Positions 37,397 to 47,417 of a stretch of 64,000 nt of DNA are shown here, piece by piece; the stretch's first letter is position 1; every line of letters begins with the position of its first letter. The notes under the pieces were generated by a model. The model was not told the origin of the DNA and searched no databases. It was given only the letters and a program-made list of their open reading frames with translations. A program made the position numbers and the translations under genes. The stretch covers positions 1 to 64,000 of the forward strand of contig QIAU01000183.1 in NCBI GenBank assembly GCA_003225055.1. The letters are read 5' to 3'. This DNA comes from Acidobacteriota bacterium (lineage in GTDB: Bacteria > Acidobacteriota > Terriglobia > Terriglobales > Acidobacteriaceae).

Positions 37397-37651
37397 ATGA
37401 CGACTGCGTATCGTGCCGATCTAGTCCGTACTGTCTACGAGAATGAGATTGCCAAATTAGCGGCCGGCCCGTCTATCAGGACGGAGCCAATTCTCGTTTC
37501 GTGCCCGACGACGACCTGTGGAGTACGATACAGCTTGCTCGAGCCGCGGGACATAACTGAAGAGGAGATCCGAAAGCACACAGCTGCAGTCGAGAAGGCG
37601 ATGCGGCAGCAGTATTGTCCGCACCATCCTCCCAAGATTGAGTTGGACTGA
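37397..37651 (+). CDS. Hypothetical protein with Cys/His pairs
   Basis: 84 residues from the ATG at 37,397; the frame opens earlier at 37,346. SCPTTTCGVRYSLLEP and a late CPHHPP could chelate a metal. The middle EEEIRKHTAAVEKAMRQQ is a helix. The ribosome site is weak. It follows the 37,128 gene by 92 bp. Confidence 0.5.
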   Translation: MTTAYRADLVRTVYENEIAKLAAGPSIRTEPILVSCPTTTCGVRYSLLEPRDITEEEIRKHTAAVEKAMRQQYCPHHPPKIELD

Positions 37652-38036
37652 TCTACTTTGTCTCTAAAGGCGAATGCGGGGTAGTGGGTCAGTTTCAATT
37701 TCCACAGGCTCGCTTTAGCATCTGCAGTGTGGCATCATAACGCCGTGGGGAAGCACGCCCATCTTACAGACAAGAAATTGGCTTCCGAGCTACGACGCGC
37801 GAAACAGCGGGTCAATGAAGATCCCCAGGAAGCCGAAACAGTCGTGTCGGTATGCCAATGAATCGCCGCAAAAAGCCGCAAGCAAGCTAAATCCAGCTTG
37901 GGGAAGCCATGACCATCGGCAAAGGCAGGCGTCCGCGCGATCCGGACCACCTGGCAAAATGGGAATGCGGTTGACAATCCCCACTGCAGGAGCATACGGT
38001 GTTTATGAGCGAGCACACCTTGCCGCTCTTTCAGAT
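37652..38036. other. Intergenic region
   Basis: A possible 38-codon GTG-started frame lies at 37,745-37,861 (HLTDKKLASELRRAKQRVNE), without a clear ribosome site. The right half shares diverged similarity with the inverted region at about 42,060-42,150. Confidence 0.3.
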
Positions 38037-38063
38037 CCTCTGAACTAAGTCAGCCCATCTGAA
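38020..38063 (+). promoter_or_regulatory. Shared leader element, copy 1
   Basis: Includes TGAACTAAGTCAGCCCATCT followed by GAAGT. The same 26-bp core occurs in the same orientation relative to the gene at 42,024-42,049, before the monooxygenase gene. It ends 46 bp before the ATG of the DUF4440-like gene. It is likely a common promoter or operator. Confidence 0.55.
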
Positions 38064-38108
38064 GTAGTCCCGCCTTAGTCACGTAACAACCTGAAAGGTT
38101 CACATTAC

Positions 38109-38573
38109 ATGAAGAGAATTGTGCTTTTGCTTTTTTCTGCAACGATAATGTTGGTAGGCCTGAGCTCGATTGTCCTCGCTAAGAATCCACTCTCAGATGA
38201 CGATGCGGTGGCGGCGATTACAAAGTTCGAGAATGATGCCGTAAAAGCCGATCTGGCTGGAGATTCAGCTTTCTACGAGAAGAACCTTGTGGACAATTGG
38301 ACCGGCGGCTACAGCGGTGGAACGTGGTATACGAAGGAATCCATGCTAGCAGAGATGAAGGATACTGCTAAGAATAAGACGAACAGCGAAGAGATCACCG
38401 ATCTCAAAGTTCGCGTCTACGACAATACCGCGATCGCGACATACAAGAGCAACTACGATTCAATGGTCGGCGGCGAACACCGCGCTAAGACTGTCCTGAG
38501 TACCGACACGTTCGTCAGAAAGAACGGTGTCTGGAGACAGGTTGCAGGCCACAGCTCCGAAGCAGCAAAGTAA
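38109..38573 (+). CDS. Secreted NTF2/DUF4440-like protein
   Basis: 154 residues, with a signal peptide (IVLLLFSATIMLVGLSSIVLA) and an AAAGG site upstream. The mature part is a cone-shaped NTF2 fold: AAITKFENDAVKADLAGDSA, DNWTGGYSGGTWYTKESMLA, VRVYDNTAIATYKSNY and TDTFVRKNGVWRQVAGHSS. DUF4440/SnoaL-like proteins bind small ligands or are enzymes; no catalytic residue is evident. It is periplasmic. It shares a leader element with the gene at 41,981. Confidence 0.85.
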   Translation: MKRIVLLLFSATIMLVGLSSIVLAKNPLSDDDAVAAITKFENDAVKADLAGDSAFYEKNLVDNWTGGYSGGTWYTKESMLAEMKDTAKNKTNSEEITDLKVRVYDNTAIATYKSNYDSMVGGEHRAKTVLSTDTFVRKNGVWRQVAGHSSEAAK

Positions 38574-38590
38574 GATTCCATTCTGTCCAA

Positions 38591-38610
38591 GCCCGCCCTT
38601 TGGGGCGGGC
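38591..38610. terminator. Strong GC hairpin after the DUF4440-like gene
   Basis: GCCCGCCC-TTTG-GGGCGGGC, a perfect 8-bp stem 18 bp after the stop codon. There is no T-run, so it may stall transcription or protect the 3' end. Confidence 0.5.
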
Positions 38611-38746
38611 GCTGGTTACAAACGGTATCCGAAGGAAACCTGTCGTTGCAGAATTACCGGGTGGGCTGAGGCCTCCATTTTCAGTATGTTGCGCCTCAGC
38701 TGGAAATGGAAAGCACGTTCCTCCGTTAAGATAGCGGAGAGAACGT

Positions 38747-39061
38747 ATGCGAAGAGAGCGCAAGCACTACACCGCCGAAGAGAAAGTAGCCATCCTGAGG
38801 CGACACCTCTTAGACAAGGTCCCAGTTTCCGATTTGTGTGAGGAAAATGGACTGCAACCCACCGTCTTCTATCGCTGGCAGAAAGAGTTCTTTGACAACG
38901 GAGCTGCCGCCTTCCAGGCGAAGGAACGTCCTGCCCGTCAGGTCGAGGAGAAGCAGAAACGGATCGAGTTCTTGGAGAAGAAAGTCCAGACCAAGGACGA
39001 AGTCCTGGCCGAACTGATGGCCGAGCATGTGGCTTTAAAAAAAAGTCTTGGGGAGCTTTGA
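38747..39061 (+). CDS. IS3-family transposase OrfA
   Basis: 104 residues. The HTH part reads YTAEEKVAILRRHLLDKVPV then SDLCEENGLQPTVFYRWQKE, followed by a leucine-zipper-like RIEFLEKKVQTKDEVLAELM. A slippery run of eight A before GTCTTGG (39,037-39,044) near the end of the frame is the usual site of -1 frameshifting that makes OrfAB. OrfA alone would act as a DNA-binding regulator of transposition. Confidence 0.9.
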   Translation: MRRERKHYTAEEKVAILRRHLLDKVPVSDLCEENGLQPTVFYRWQKEFFDNGAAAFQAKERPARQVEEKQKRIEFLEKKVQTKDEVLAELMAEHVALKKSLGEL

Positions 39062-40106
39062 CCAAGACTTGGGTGCCGCATGATGTGCGGGATCAAGTGG
39101 TGGATTTTGTCCGACGTTGGTCGGAAGAAGACCGAGATCAGCGTCGGACGCTTCCCGCCGTGGCTGGGCATGGGGGCCAGCAAGTTCTACGACTGGCGCC
39201 AGCGCTATGGGCGAGTGAATGAGCACAACGGTTGGATTCCCCGGGATTTCTGGCTGGAGGGGTGGGAGAAGGAAGCCATCATCGGTTTTCATCTGCAGAA
39301 TCCCTTGGAGGGCTATCGGCGGCTGACGTTCATGATGCTGGACGCGGAGGTGGTGGCGGTGAGCCCGGCGAGCGTGTCGCGAGTGTTGCAGCAAGCCGGA
39401 CTGCGGTCGCGATGGAAGGGCAAGCCCTCGCGCAAGGGGACGGGGTTCGAGCAGCCGCTGCAGCCGCACCAGCACTGGCACATCGATGTTTCCTATATCA
39501 CCCTGTCGGGCACGTTCTATTACCTGTGCAGCGTGTTGGATGGATATAGCCGGTCGATTGTGCATTGGGATCTGCGGGAATCGATGAAGGAAGCGGGAGA
39601 TCGAAGTCATTCTGGAACGAGCCAAGGAGAAGTACACGGAAGCGAAACCCAGGATCATCTCGGACAACGGGCCGCAGTTCATCGCGCGTGACTTCAAGGA
39701 GTTCATTCGGATCTCAGGCATGACCCACGTGCGAACATCTCCGTTTTATCCGCAGTCGAACGGAAAATTGGAAAGGTGGCACAAATCGCTTAAGAGCGAA
39801 TGCATTCGGCCGCTCACGCCGCTGACGCTGGAAGATGCGCGGCGCTTGATTCAAACCTACGTAGATCGCTACAACACGGTGCGCCTGCACAGCGCGATTG
39901 GTTATGTGACGCCGCAGGATATGCTGGCGGGACGACAGGCTCAGATCCACGCCGACCGCGATCGTAAGCTGGAACAGGCTCGCCGGCAGCGGCAACTTCG
40001 TCGGCAGCAGGCACCGCCGTCGATGTTTGCCCGGTTCCGCAATGAAGGTAAAATATCTTCGTCAGGTGAAACGGAAGCAGGCTCTGCGGGGACACAACCA
40101 TGCTGA
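39062..40106 (+). pseudogene. IS3-family transposase OrfB, two frameshifts
   Basis: The DDE domain is recognisable: HWHIDVSYITLSGTFYYLC (first Asp), then in another frame IISDNGPQFIARDFKEF (second Asp) and PFYPQSNGKLERWHKSLKSE (Glu). One extra base near 39,123 and one near 39,598 put the pieces out of frame, so no transposase is made. The element runs from about 38,640 to 40,110. Terminal repeats were not resolved. Confidence 0.88.
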
Positions 40107-40323
40107 GGGATAACTTGACGGGGCTCATCGAGCCGATGTTCAGCAGCGCGGGAGCTTACCCTCTCGCGCTGTGCACTGACCGGAACAAGTCATCGGACGA
40201 TAGACCCCAACAATGCCTTGAAAATCCCCGCCCGCCAGGGCGGAATCTATGCACTAACGGAGAACGTCACTTCTCCATTTCACGCTGAGCCAAGACAAGT
40301 ACGATACTAGTTTCAGTACGATA
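40107..40323. other. Non-coding stretch
   Basis: No supported gene. A CCGCCCGCCAGGGCGG stem lies at about 40,227-40,242. Confidence 0.35.
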
Positions 40324-40533
40324 CTAGGCATTAACCTGTACGGGCACTAATTCCGGGCTGCACCGGGAATTTTGGATGGATTTGACAGCGTCTTCGGCCG
40401 TGAATCTTCCCATAACCAGTGCTAGGTTAAGGTGGGTTGTCATCTGGATAGGAGTCCGATCAATCCGCTTCACGTATTCAGCGGCGTGTGTACCGACACG
40501 GCTCACTTTCACAACAAACTTGATATTCTTCAT
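40324..40533 (-). CDS. Small conserved hypothetical protein
   Basis: 69 residues from the ATG at 40,533, set by AGGAG upstream; the frame also opens at 40,626. NIKFVVKVSRVGTHAAEYVK then RIDRTPIQMTTHLNLALVMG and FTAEDAVKSIQNSRCSPEL look like a compact alpha/beta fold. I have no family name for it. Confidence 0.6.
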   Translation of the reverse strand: MKNIKFVVKVSRVGTHAAEYVKRIDRTPIQMTTHLNLALVMGRFTAEDAVKSIQNSRCSPELVPVQVNA

Positions 40534-40644
40534 GGTTGCTCCTATTTCCATTTTTGCACTACTACGGCAATTACCAATTCTCTGTTTCGTGACGGGCTGT
40601 GCGGGCCGGTGAATAACACTTCCCAATGGCCGATTGGTCGGCGC

Positions 40645-40974
40645 TCACTGCGCGTCATTTTTCCTGCTCTCGCTTGCAGTTGGCATCTTCACTTCTGTAA
40701 TGTGAATCGAATCCTTGTCCGCATAGATATGGGCGTTCACTCGCACGTAATGTCCTTCGTGACCCTTAAGGGTCTCCGGGTTGTCCACCTTCCAGGCCCT
40801 TTGGTCGGTCACAAACCTAAATTTCTCGCCGTGTTCACTGACAGTGCCCATAATGGATGTGGACCGGATCCTTGCGGCTTGATGCTTCAGTGGCGCCAGA
40901 ATGGGAGAGTCCCGGGCAACAGCCACGATGCCCACGGAAAAGCACAGAAAAAGGGCCAGTAAAAAGGTTTTCAT
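40645..40974 (-). CDS. Secreted DUF5818-like protein
   Basis: 109 residues, with a signal peptide (FLLALFLCFSVGIVAVA) and a GGAGG site before the ATG. The mature part, MGTVSEHGEKFRFVTDQRAW and LKGHEGHYVRVNAHIYADKD then HITEVKMP, forms OB-fold-like strands as in DUF5818 proteins. It is periplasmic. Function unknown. Confidence 0.75.
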   Translation of the reverse strand: MKTFLLALFLCFSVGIVAVARDSPILAPLKHQAARIRSTSIMGTVSEHGEKFRFVTDQRAWKVDNPETLKGHEGHYVRVNAHIYADKDSIHITEVKMPTASESRKNDAQ

Positions 40975-41023
40975 GGAAAGAACCTCCTTCTAATGTTCCG
41001 AATGACAAATGCGAGGTACAGGT

Positions 41024-41053
41024 AAAAAAGGGGAAGTAACATGAACTGCCCCC
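41024..41053 (-). terminator. Rho-independent terminator after hsp20
   Basis: On the minus strand a GGGGGCAGT...ACTTCCCC stem-loop is followed by six T. It lies 51 bp after the Hsp20 stop and separates it from the DUF5818-like gene. Confidence 0.65.
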
Positions 41054-41103
41054 TTTCTCCTGTTTTCTTGCGCTATCTGTAACCCCGGATCCAGGCGTTG
41101 CTT

Positions 41104-41595
41104 TTATGCGGCTTTGCCGTGAACCTTGGCTTCTATGCTCTTCTCGCTGCCAACATTTACCTTGATCTGCTTGGGCTTGGCTTCAGCTTTTTTTGCGAGG
41201 TTGATCCTCAGTACGCCCTTATCGTAGTGGGCGCTTACTTGCCCCGGGTCCACCGAGTTCGGCAGCGTGAACGAACGGGTGAAGCTTCCGTACTGGCGCT
41301 CGACGCGACGGAAGTTCTCCTCCTTCTCTTCCTTCTCGAACTTCCGCTCGCCGTGGACGGTAAGGGTGTTGTTCTCGATGCGGACATCAATGTCTTTTTC
41401 GTCGATGCCCGGGGCTTCAATCTTCAGGGTGATGTTGTGCTCGTCCTCGTAGACATCGACCGGAGGTGCGAAACCGGTGGTGGTCAATGCCTCCTCCGGG
41501 CCTTCGGGGCTATAGAGCTCACGGACAAAACGGTTTAGGCGGTTTTGCATTGTGGCCACCTCACGGATAGGATCCCAACGGGTCAATACTGTCAT
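41104..41595 (-). CDS. Hsp20 small heat-shock protein
   Basis: 163 residues from the ATG at 41,595, fixed by AAGGAGG 6 bp upstream. The alpha-crystallin domain spans about residues 50-145: PPVDVYEDEHNITLKIEAPG, IDVRIENNTLTVHGERKFE, FTRSFTLPNSVDPGQVSAHY and KGVLRINLAKK, the last holding the G-V-L motif. It holds unfolding proteins in the cytoplasm in oligomers. The neighbours include groES-groEL 2 kb away, pointing to a stress gene cluster. Confidence 0.95.
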   Translation of the reverse strand: MTVLTRWDPIREVATMQNRLNRFVRELYSPEGPEEALTTTGFAPPVDVYEDEHNITLKIEAPGIDEKDIDVRIENNTLTVHGERKFEKEEKEENFRRVERQYGSFTRSFTLPNSVDPGQVSAHYDKGVLRINLAKKAEAKPKQIKVNVGSEKSIEAKVHGKAA

Positions 41596-41660
41596 AATTT
41601 CCTCCTTCGGAAATCTTGAAAAGCGGTTTATAAGCATTCGTCGACGTGAACGGCGCGCCT

Positions 41661-41981
41661 TTAGGCCGCTGCCCGAGTGGCGATCTTGTGGAAGGTCGAA
41701 TAGGCAACCTCAAGAGTTCTCACCTCAGGAGTGGGCTCAATCACTTTTCCCAGGGTCTTCAGCACTTCTGGGTAAGTTGTGCGGTTGTAAGTTTCCGCGC
41801 TCTGCTTCGAGTCCCACAGGCTGATTGCGACCACTTCCGGTCCACCTGGATCGACAAACAACATTTCATCCTTAAAACCCTGCTGCTTACGGAGAGTGAG
41901 AATGACTTGGCTCTCAAATAACTGGGTAAATTCTTGACGTGTGTTCGGCTTCAACTGCATGGCAACAACACGAGCAAACAT
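41661..41981 (-). CDS. Antibiotic-biosynthesis-monooxygenase-like protein
   Basis: 106 residues, with GGAGG before the ATG. The ferredoxin-like ABM fold is suggested by RVVAMQLKPNTRQEFTQLFE, KQQGFKDEMLFVDPGGPEVV and AISLWDSKQSAETYNRTTYP. Such small proteins are cofactor-free monooxygenases or stress-response dimers. The reaction is unknown. Its leader shares a 26-bp element with the DUF4440-like gene at 38,109. Confidence 0.8.
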   Translation of the reverse strand: MFARVVAMQLKPNTRQEFTQLFESQVILTLRKQQGFKDEMLFVDPGGPEVVAISLWDSKQSAETYNRTTYPEVLKTLGKVIEPTPEVRTLEVAYSTFHKIATRAAA

Positions 41982-42021
41982 GGTTAACCTCCATGGATTG
42001 ATGGGGAAATCTAAGAGGAAA

Positions 42022-42063
42022 GACTTCAGATGGGCTGACTTAGTTCAGGAGACCTGAAAGAGC
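42022..42063 (-). promoter_or_regulatory. Shared leader element, copy 2
   Basis: On the minus strand, CTGAACTAAGTCAGCCCATC then TGAAGT lies about 43 bp before the ATG at 41,981. It matches copy 1 at 38,020-38,063 exactly over 26 bp, with weaker similarity further upstream. Confidence 0.55.
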
Positions 42064-42540
42064 AAGAGGAGGATGCTCAATTACCACCCTAGTCTCATGC
42101 AGCGGGATTGTCAATCGCAATTCGGCATCGGGTCTGTGGGGGCAGTATGGACGCGTTTCGCTATGGCGGCCCAGCCCATTCCAGCGGGTTTCAGAGTACC
42201 TCAGGACCCCCGTTTTGTGTTGCGTCCGCGCCAGAAAGCGCAGGTCTACTTCGCGTGTTTCATGATCGGACAAAAGGAGTACGATTGCCTTGGCATTAAG
42301 ACTAGGAAGTGGTCCTCGTGCCCAATGATCCACGAATGACATGGCAATTCGCCGTCGCGGCCTCCCGGGAACAAGACCTCAAGAAACTCACGCACCGCGC
42401 CTGCAACAGCTTCCCAGGGCCCTCGACAAAGCTGATCCTAACGGTGACGAGGTTGGGGCTTTTACAAGTTCCCGCCGCTAGCATTCTCGTGGGAGATTAC
42501 CAACTCAAGCCATGATCATGGCAGGTGTGAGCATGGCAAG
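42064..42540. other. Intergenic region
   Basis: Several overlapping frames here lack ribosome sites and known motifs. No gene is called. Confidence 0.35.
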
Positions 42541-42558
42541 ACCTGGAGACTCGCTAAA

Positions 42559-42969
42559 ATGACAATTTTCGTCCTACGGATGAGAAACGGAAATTGCGTC
42601 GTCGCTTCGGCAGAAAACGAAACAGCCGCCAGGGAGCGCGCAAGAGATATCGGAAAGAATATTGAGATCGCTAGCGTTCGCGAACTGAGCTCCTTCGTTG
42701 CGCAGTTCACGCTGACGGAGGAAGGCGACCTCATCAGCACTCTGCTCGACCGGCAGACCCTTTCTGACTTGCACAGCCACGAATATCCGATGCTGTATGC
42801 TGCGCGTTCCCATTCATACAACGACTTTGGGCCATCTCCGACTAATGCTGCCTCGGAGCCGCTTCTCTACGACGCGGGGGTGCGAACGAACAGGCGCGAG
42901 TGGGACATGCGCGATAAGAGCATGATCTCTTACGCAGTGCAACAGGAAAGAGAGCGATTAGCGAATTGA
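42559..42969 (+). CDS. Hypothetical protein
   Basis: 136 residues. A GGAG site lies about 10 bp before the ATG. The N-terminus (TIFVLRMRNGNCVVASAENE then AARERARDIGKNIEIASVRE) looks like an alpha/beta domain. The middle has LDRQTLSDLHSHEYPMLYAA, and the C-terminal part is polar. No family is recognised. It stands alone upstream of a gene-poor stretch. Confidence 0.65.
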   Translation: MTIFVLRMRNGNCVVASAENETAARERARDIGKNIEIASVRELSSFVAQFTLTEEGDLISTLLDRQTLSDLHSHEYPMLYAARSHSYNDFGPSPTNAASEPLLYDAGVRTNRREWDMRDKSMISYAVQQERERLAN

Positions 42970-43551
42970 TTTGACACCGTCTTTGGATCGATTCGCTTCT
43001 CTTTTGGTGGGGCAATTTGGGTGCCGTAACCGTCCCTGAAGGCGTGTTCCACGATCAAACCCCCAGACGTACCGAGTCTGCTTTTGGTTGTGGACGGGAA
43101 TTCGAGTTACGGGGCGTTCATGCACACCGCACGGCCCAGAGCTGCTCATAACGCCCGCTATACGGATGAATCCCATCAGACGCTGAAGCTCGCGCGATTT
43201 CACGGTTGGGAGGCTACTAGGCGATAGATTCCGAGTGCGCGGCCCTACGCCCGGAATCGTGTTGGCAGTTGTCACCGGCGTTGACCTATCATCCGAGCGG
43301 CGCTGGCTGTTGGCCGAGCAGAGATGAAGCTGAATACCGCATCAAGCCGGCGCTAGCGGCCAACTGAATAGGGCAAACAGGAATCACTTCTTTTCTCGCG
43401 AGCTGAGACCGTTCACGGCACTGAAGTACTGAGTGTCGGTTGACCATAGCCGCTGAGTGACCACCGACCATGTTGCCGTCTCACGCCATCACCAGCCACC
43501 GCGACCCGGCCACAGCCGCTCTTCGCCACTAGCCGACCGTGTGCCTCGTTC
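42970..43551. other. Intergenic region
   Basis: No supported gene. It lies after groEL (minus) and the plus-strand gene ending at 42,969, so it should contain both 3' ends. No clear hairpin with a T-run was found. Confidence 0.4.
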
Positions 43552-45228
<1,677 letters not shown>

Positions 45229-45349
45229 CTAAGAATATCGAAGTCTTCGATTCGGATCTTCTTCCGGCGTGTTACTGCAGTCCGCGCGTCGTCACTTTGC
45301 TAGCTGTGAAGAGCGCAGATACGCCAACAGGGACGCTCAAGGGAGCAAG

Positions 45350-45679
45350 CTATCTCTTGGCTCCAACGGTCTCTTTCTTCGCCACACCGGTGACGACACC
45401 GAGGACTTCCTCCTCTTTCATAATGAGAAATTCTTCCCCATCAATCTTAATCTCGGTACCGGAGTACTTGCCGAACAGAATGCGGTCGCCTTCTTTTAGC
45501 GCGACAGCGAACACTTTGCCTTCGTCATTGGTCTTGCCTTTGCCAACTGAGATGACTTCACCTTCTTGTGGTTTATCTTTGGCAGAATCGGGGATGATGA
45601 GGCCGCCGCGAGTAGTGCCAGCTTCTTCTACGCGCCGCACCAGAATGCGATCGTGGAGGGGGGTAAATTTTGTAGCCAT
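45350..45679 (-). CDS. groS: Co-chaperonin GroES
   Basis: 109 residues. [20 protein letters not shown] then [18 protein letters not shown] includes the mobile loop (TTRGGLII) that contacts Gro[22 protein letters not shown] is the roof strand. AAAGGAG precedes the ATG. No CIRCE-type inverted repeat was found in the 65 bp upstream, so HrcA control is not indicated. Confidence 0.97.
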   Translation of the reverse strand: MATKFTPLHDRILVRRVEEAGTTRGGLIIPDSAKDKPQEGEVISVGKGKTNDEGKVFAVALKEGDRILFGKYSGTEIKIDGEEFLIMKEEEVLGVVTGVAKKETVGAKR

Positions 45680-45744
45680 GCTTGCAGACTCCTTTCATTC
45701 GAATCCGGTTAATAACGGGGAAAGCTATGAAAATCCATCACCTG

Positions 45745-45963
45745 TCAGAGCCAGGACTGTCGAAGCGTGGACCACAACGAAAACTGGGCTAAGCCAACTG
45801 CAGCCATCAGGACGGATAGCGCCAGAAGTATCAGCATCTTGTCGCTGCCGATGCTAAGGCTGAGCACAGCATTAAGAATCCCGAGACCGCCAAGACCAAG
45901 TCCTAGCCACAGTCGCCACGTAGCAGTACCGGGCTTTACCATTTTGGATCTCATCTCCACCAC
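45745..45963 (-). CDS. Small two-helix membrane protein
   Basis: 72 residues from a GTG at 45,963, chosen for a perfect GGGAGG 7 bp upstream. Two hydrophobic helices, near residues 20-38 and 43-62 (LWLGLGLGGLGILNAVLSLS, MLILLALSVLMAAVGLAQF), make an inner-membrane hairpin. Function unknown. It lies just upstream of groES on the same strand. Confidence 0.6.
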   Translation of the reverse strand: MVEMRSKMVKPGTATWRLWLGLGLGGLGILNAVLSLSIGSDKMLILLALSVLMAAVGLAQFSLWSTLRQSWL

Positions 45964-46322
45964 TCGGGCTCCTCCCTTCGCTGTTGCGAACTTGGCGGTC
46001 TGAGTTTACAGGTCACGCCTTATCCCACAACCGAGACCAGTAGCGGGGCCCGAAGATTCCTTGAAGGCCCCTGTTGCCCACAGCTGGAGTTTATGGCCGG
46101 ACGCACCCGGATGTTTTTTTTGAAGCCACATGAGTCGGCGGTCCCTCACAGTTAGGTTCCAGGTAGGGGTCACTGGATCCATCTTCGATTGCTGAGCGCT
46201 CTCCAAGCATGCTGTCACAAGAACTCTCCCCTTTTTCTAGATCTCCTTGCAAAATCCCGGCCGTCGGCTCCACACAAGCTGTACAACGAAAGTGCGCAGT
46301 TGATGATCCGTAACTAACGGCG
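45964..46322. other. Intergenic region
   Basis: No supported gene. Confidence 0.35.
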
Positions 46323-46571
46323 CTACCGACTGGATACAGCTCTCTCCTCTTCAGAGTGAGCTTCTTCCTCTAGGGCTTCGACCTCATCTTTGGAATACCC
46401 AGTAGCACCATCTACGGTTGAGTTTTCATTGGGGCAGCCGTCGTCGTACATTCGTGATGAGGCTTCTTCTTCGCGGCCGTAGACGTTGAGCTGGTCACAA
46501 AATCGCGGGACATCGCCCGAGAAAGGGAACAAGGGTGGCGGTGGGGAACACGTGACTTTGTCGGGGACCAT
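46323..46571 (-). CDS. Small acidic hypothetical protein, GCPN-motif copy 1
   Basis: 82 codons, with a weak AAAGG site. The middle reads NVYGREEEASSRMYDDGCPN, followed by an acidic tail (YSKDEVEALEEEAHSEEERA). A related block, LYSKGQGADQEASLRMYDEG then CPN, is encoded at 47,124-47,352, so two copies of one family lie 0.7 kb apart. The conservation of EASxRMYDxGCPN argues for real coding. Confidence 0.5.
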   Translation of the reverse strand: MVPDKVTCSPPPPLFPFSGDVPRFCDQLNVYGREEEASSRMYDDGCPNENSTVDGATGYSKDEVEALEEEAHSEEERAVSSR

Positions 46572-47123
46572 ATGGCCAGCCTTTCGAACGACCCTGACTG
46601 AACCTTACCAAACCAGGGTTGCCCAGTCTGCTCAATAACGCTCACATTGCTCCCCCGGCAACATTCTTTCGCTCAACCTAATAGCTCAATCTCGGAACCC
46701 TAACCTGCCGGCGCCGCTCGGCCAAGGCGCGCAAATGGCCTTCCTTGCTAAGATCGCCCGAGCTATGCGTACCGTGCTGGGCAGCCGTTTCATTGCTCCG
46801 AGGAACACGAGTCTGGGCGGCGAAGTGCGCCCATCATCGCCTGCGAGCGCAGTCGACAGAAGGCCTTGAAACAGTTCACGAGATGGGGCCAAACGGCCCA
46901 GGAGCCATTGGAAAAGCGCAATACGTCAAGGCCTGGGGCGAGGACGACGGGGCGGGAGTGCTACGGGACCGATAGGTTCGCCTAAACTGGCCCACCACTC
47001 TCCGTTGCGGGATCGTGATTTCAGGTAACAAAATCCCAGACTCGTTGCAATAGCCGCAGGATAGGCTCGAAAAGCAGCTCGTACAGCAGGGTTCTTAGTG
47101 GGCGATTCATTAAGATCGCCTAC
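46572..47123. other. Intergenic region
   Basis: No frame has both a start signal and a recognisable motif. Confidence 0.35.
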
Positions 47124-47352
47124 TCACTGGAAGTAGCTCCCCCCGGTCCCGAGTATCCCGTCGCGTCGGGTGTTGTTGGCGATACCTGCGTTGGGACAGC
47201 CTTCGTCATACATTCGCAATGAAGCTTCTTGATCAGCGCCTTGACCTTTGGAGTAGAGGAAGTTGTGGACCAGGGTCCGGGGAAGCTTGCCTCGTATCGG
47301 CGCTCCGATCTCGTCGGTTGGTTCCTTGAAAGGTGTTGGTCGTTCTCACCAT
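47124..47352 (-). pseudogene. Small hypothetical protein, GCPN-motif copy 2, frameshifted
   Basis: The ATG at 47,352 has a good GGAGAG site but its frame soon departs. The conserved block (LPRTLVHNFLYSKGQ then GADQEASLRMYDEGCPN) is in another frame ending at 47,124. One indel separates start and body, so this copy looks broken relative to copy 1. Confidence 0.45.
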
Positions 47353-47417
47353 GAATTGCTCTCCTTCACATGTGTGTTCGCGAGTAAGCTCTATGCGGTC
47401 TTGTCACCCCTGCAGTG

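Noticed and set aside
39035-39721. 228-codon minus-strand frame
   Set aside because: It is antisense to the IS3 transposase OrfB, with low-complexity Arg/His/Pro composition.
38747-40106. Active IS3 element
   Set aside because: OrfB carries two extra bases beyond the programmed -1 slip, so the element cannot encode its transposase.
45680-45744. CIRCE (HrcA) element before groES
   Set aside because: No TTAGCACTC-N9-GAGTGCTAA-type inverted repeat is present in the upstream region.
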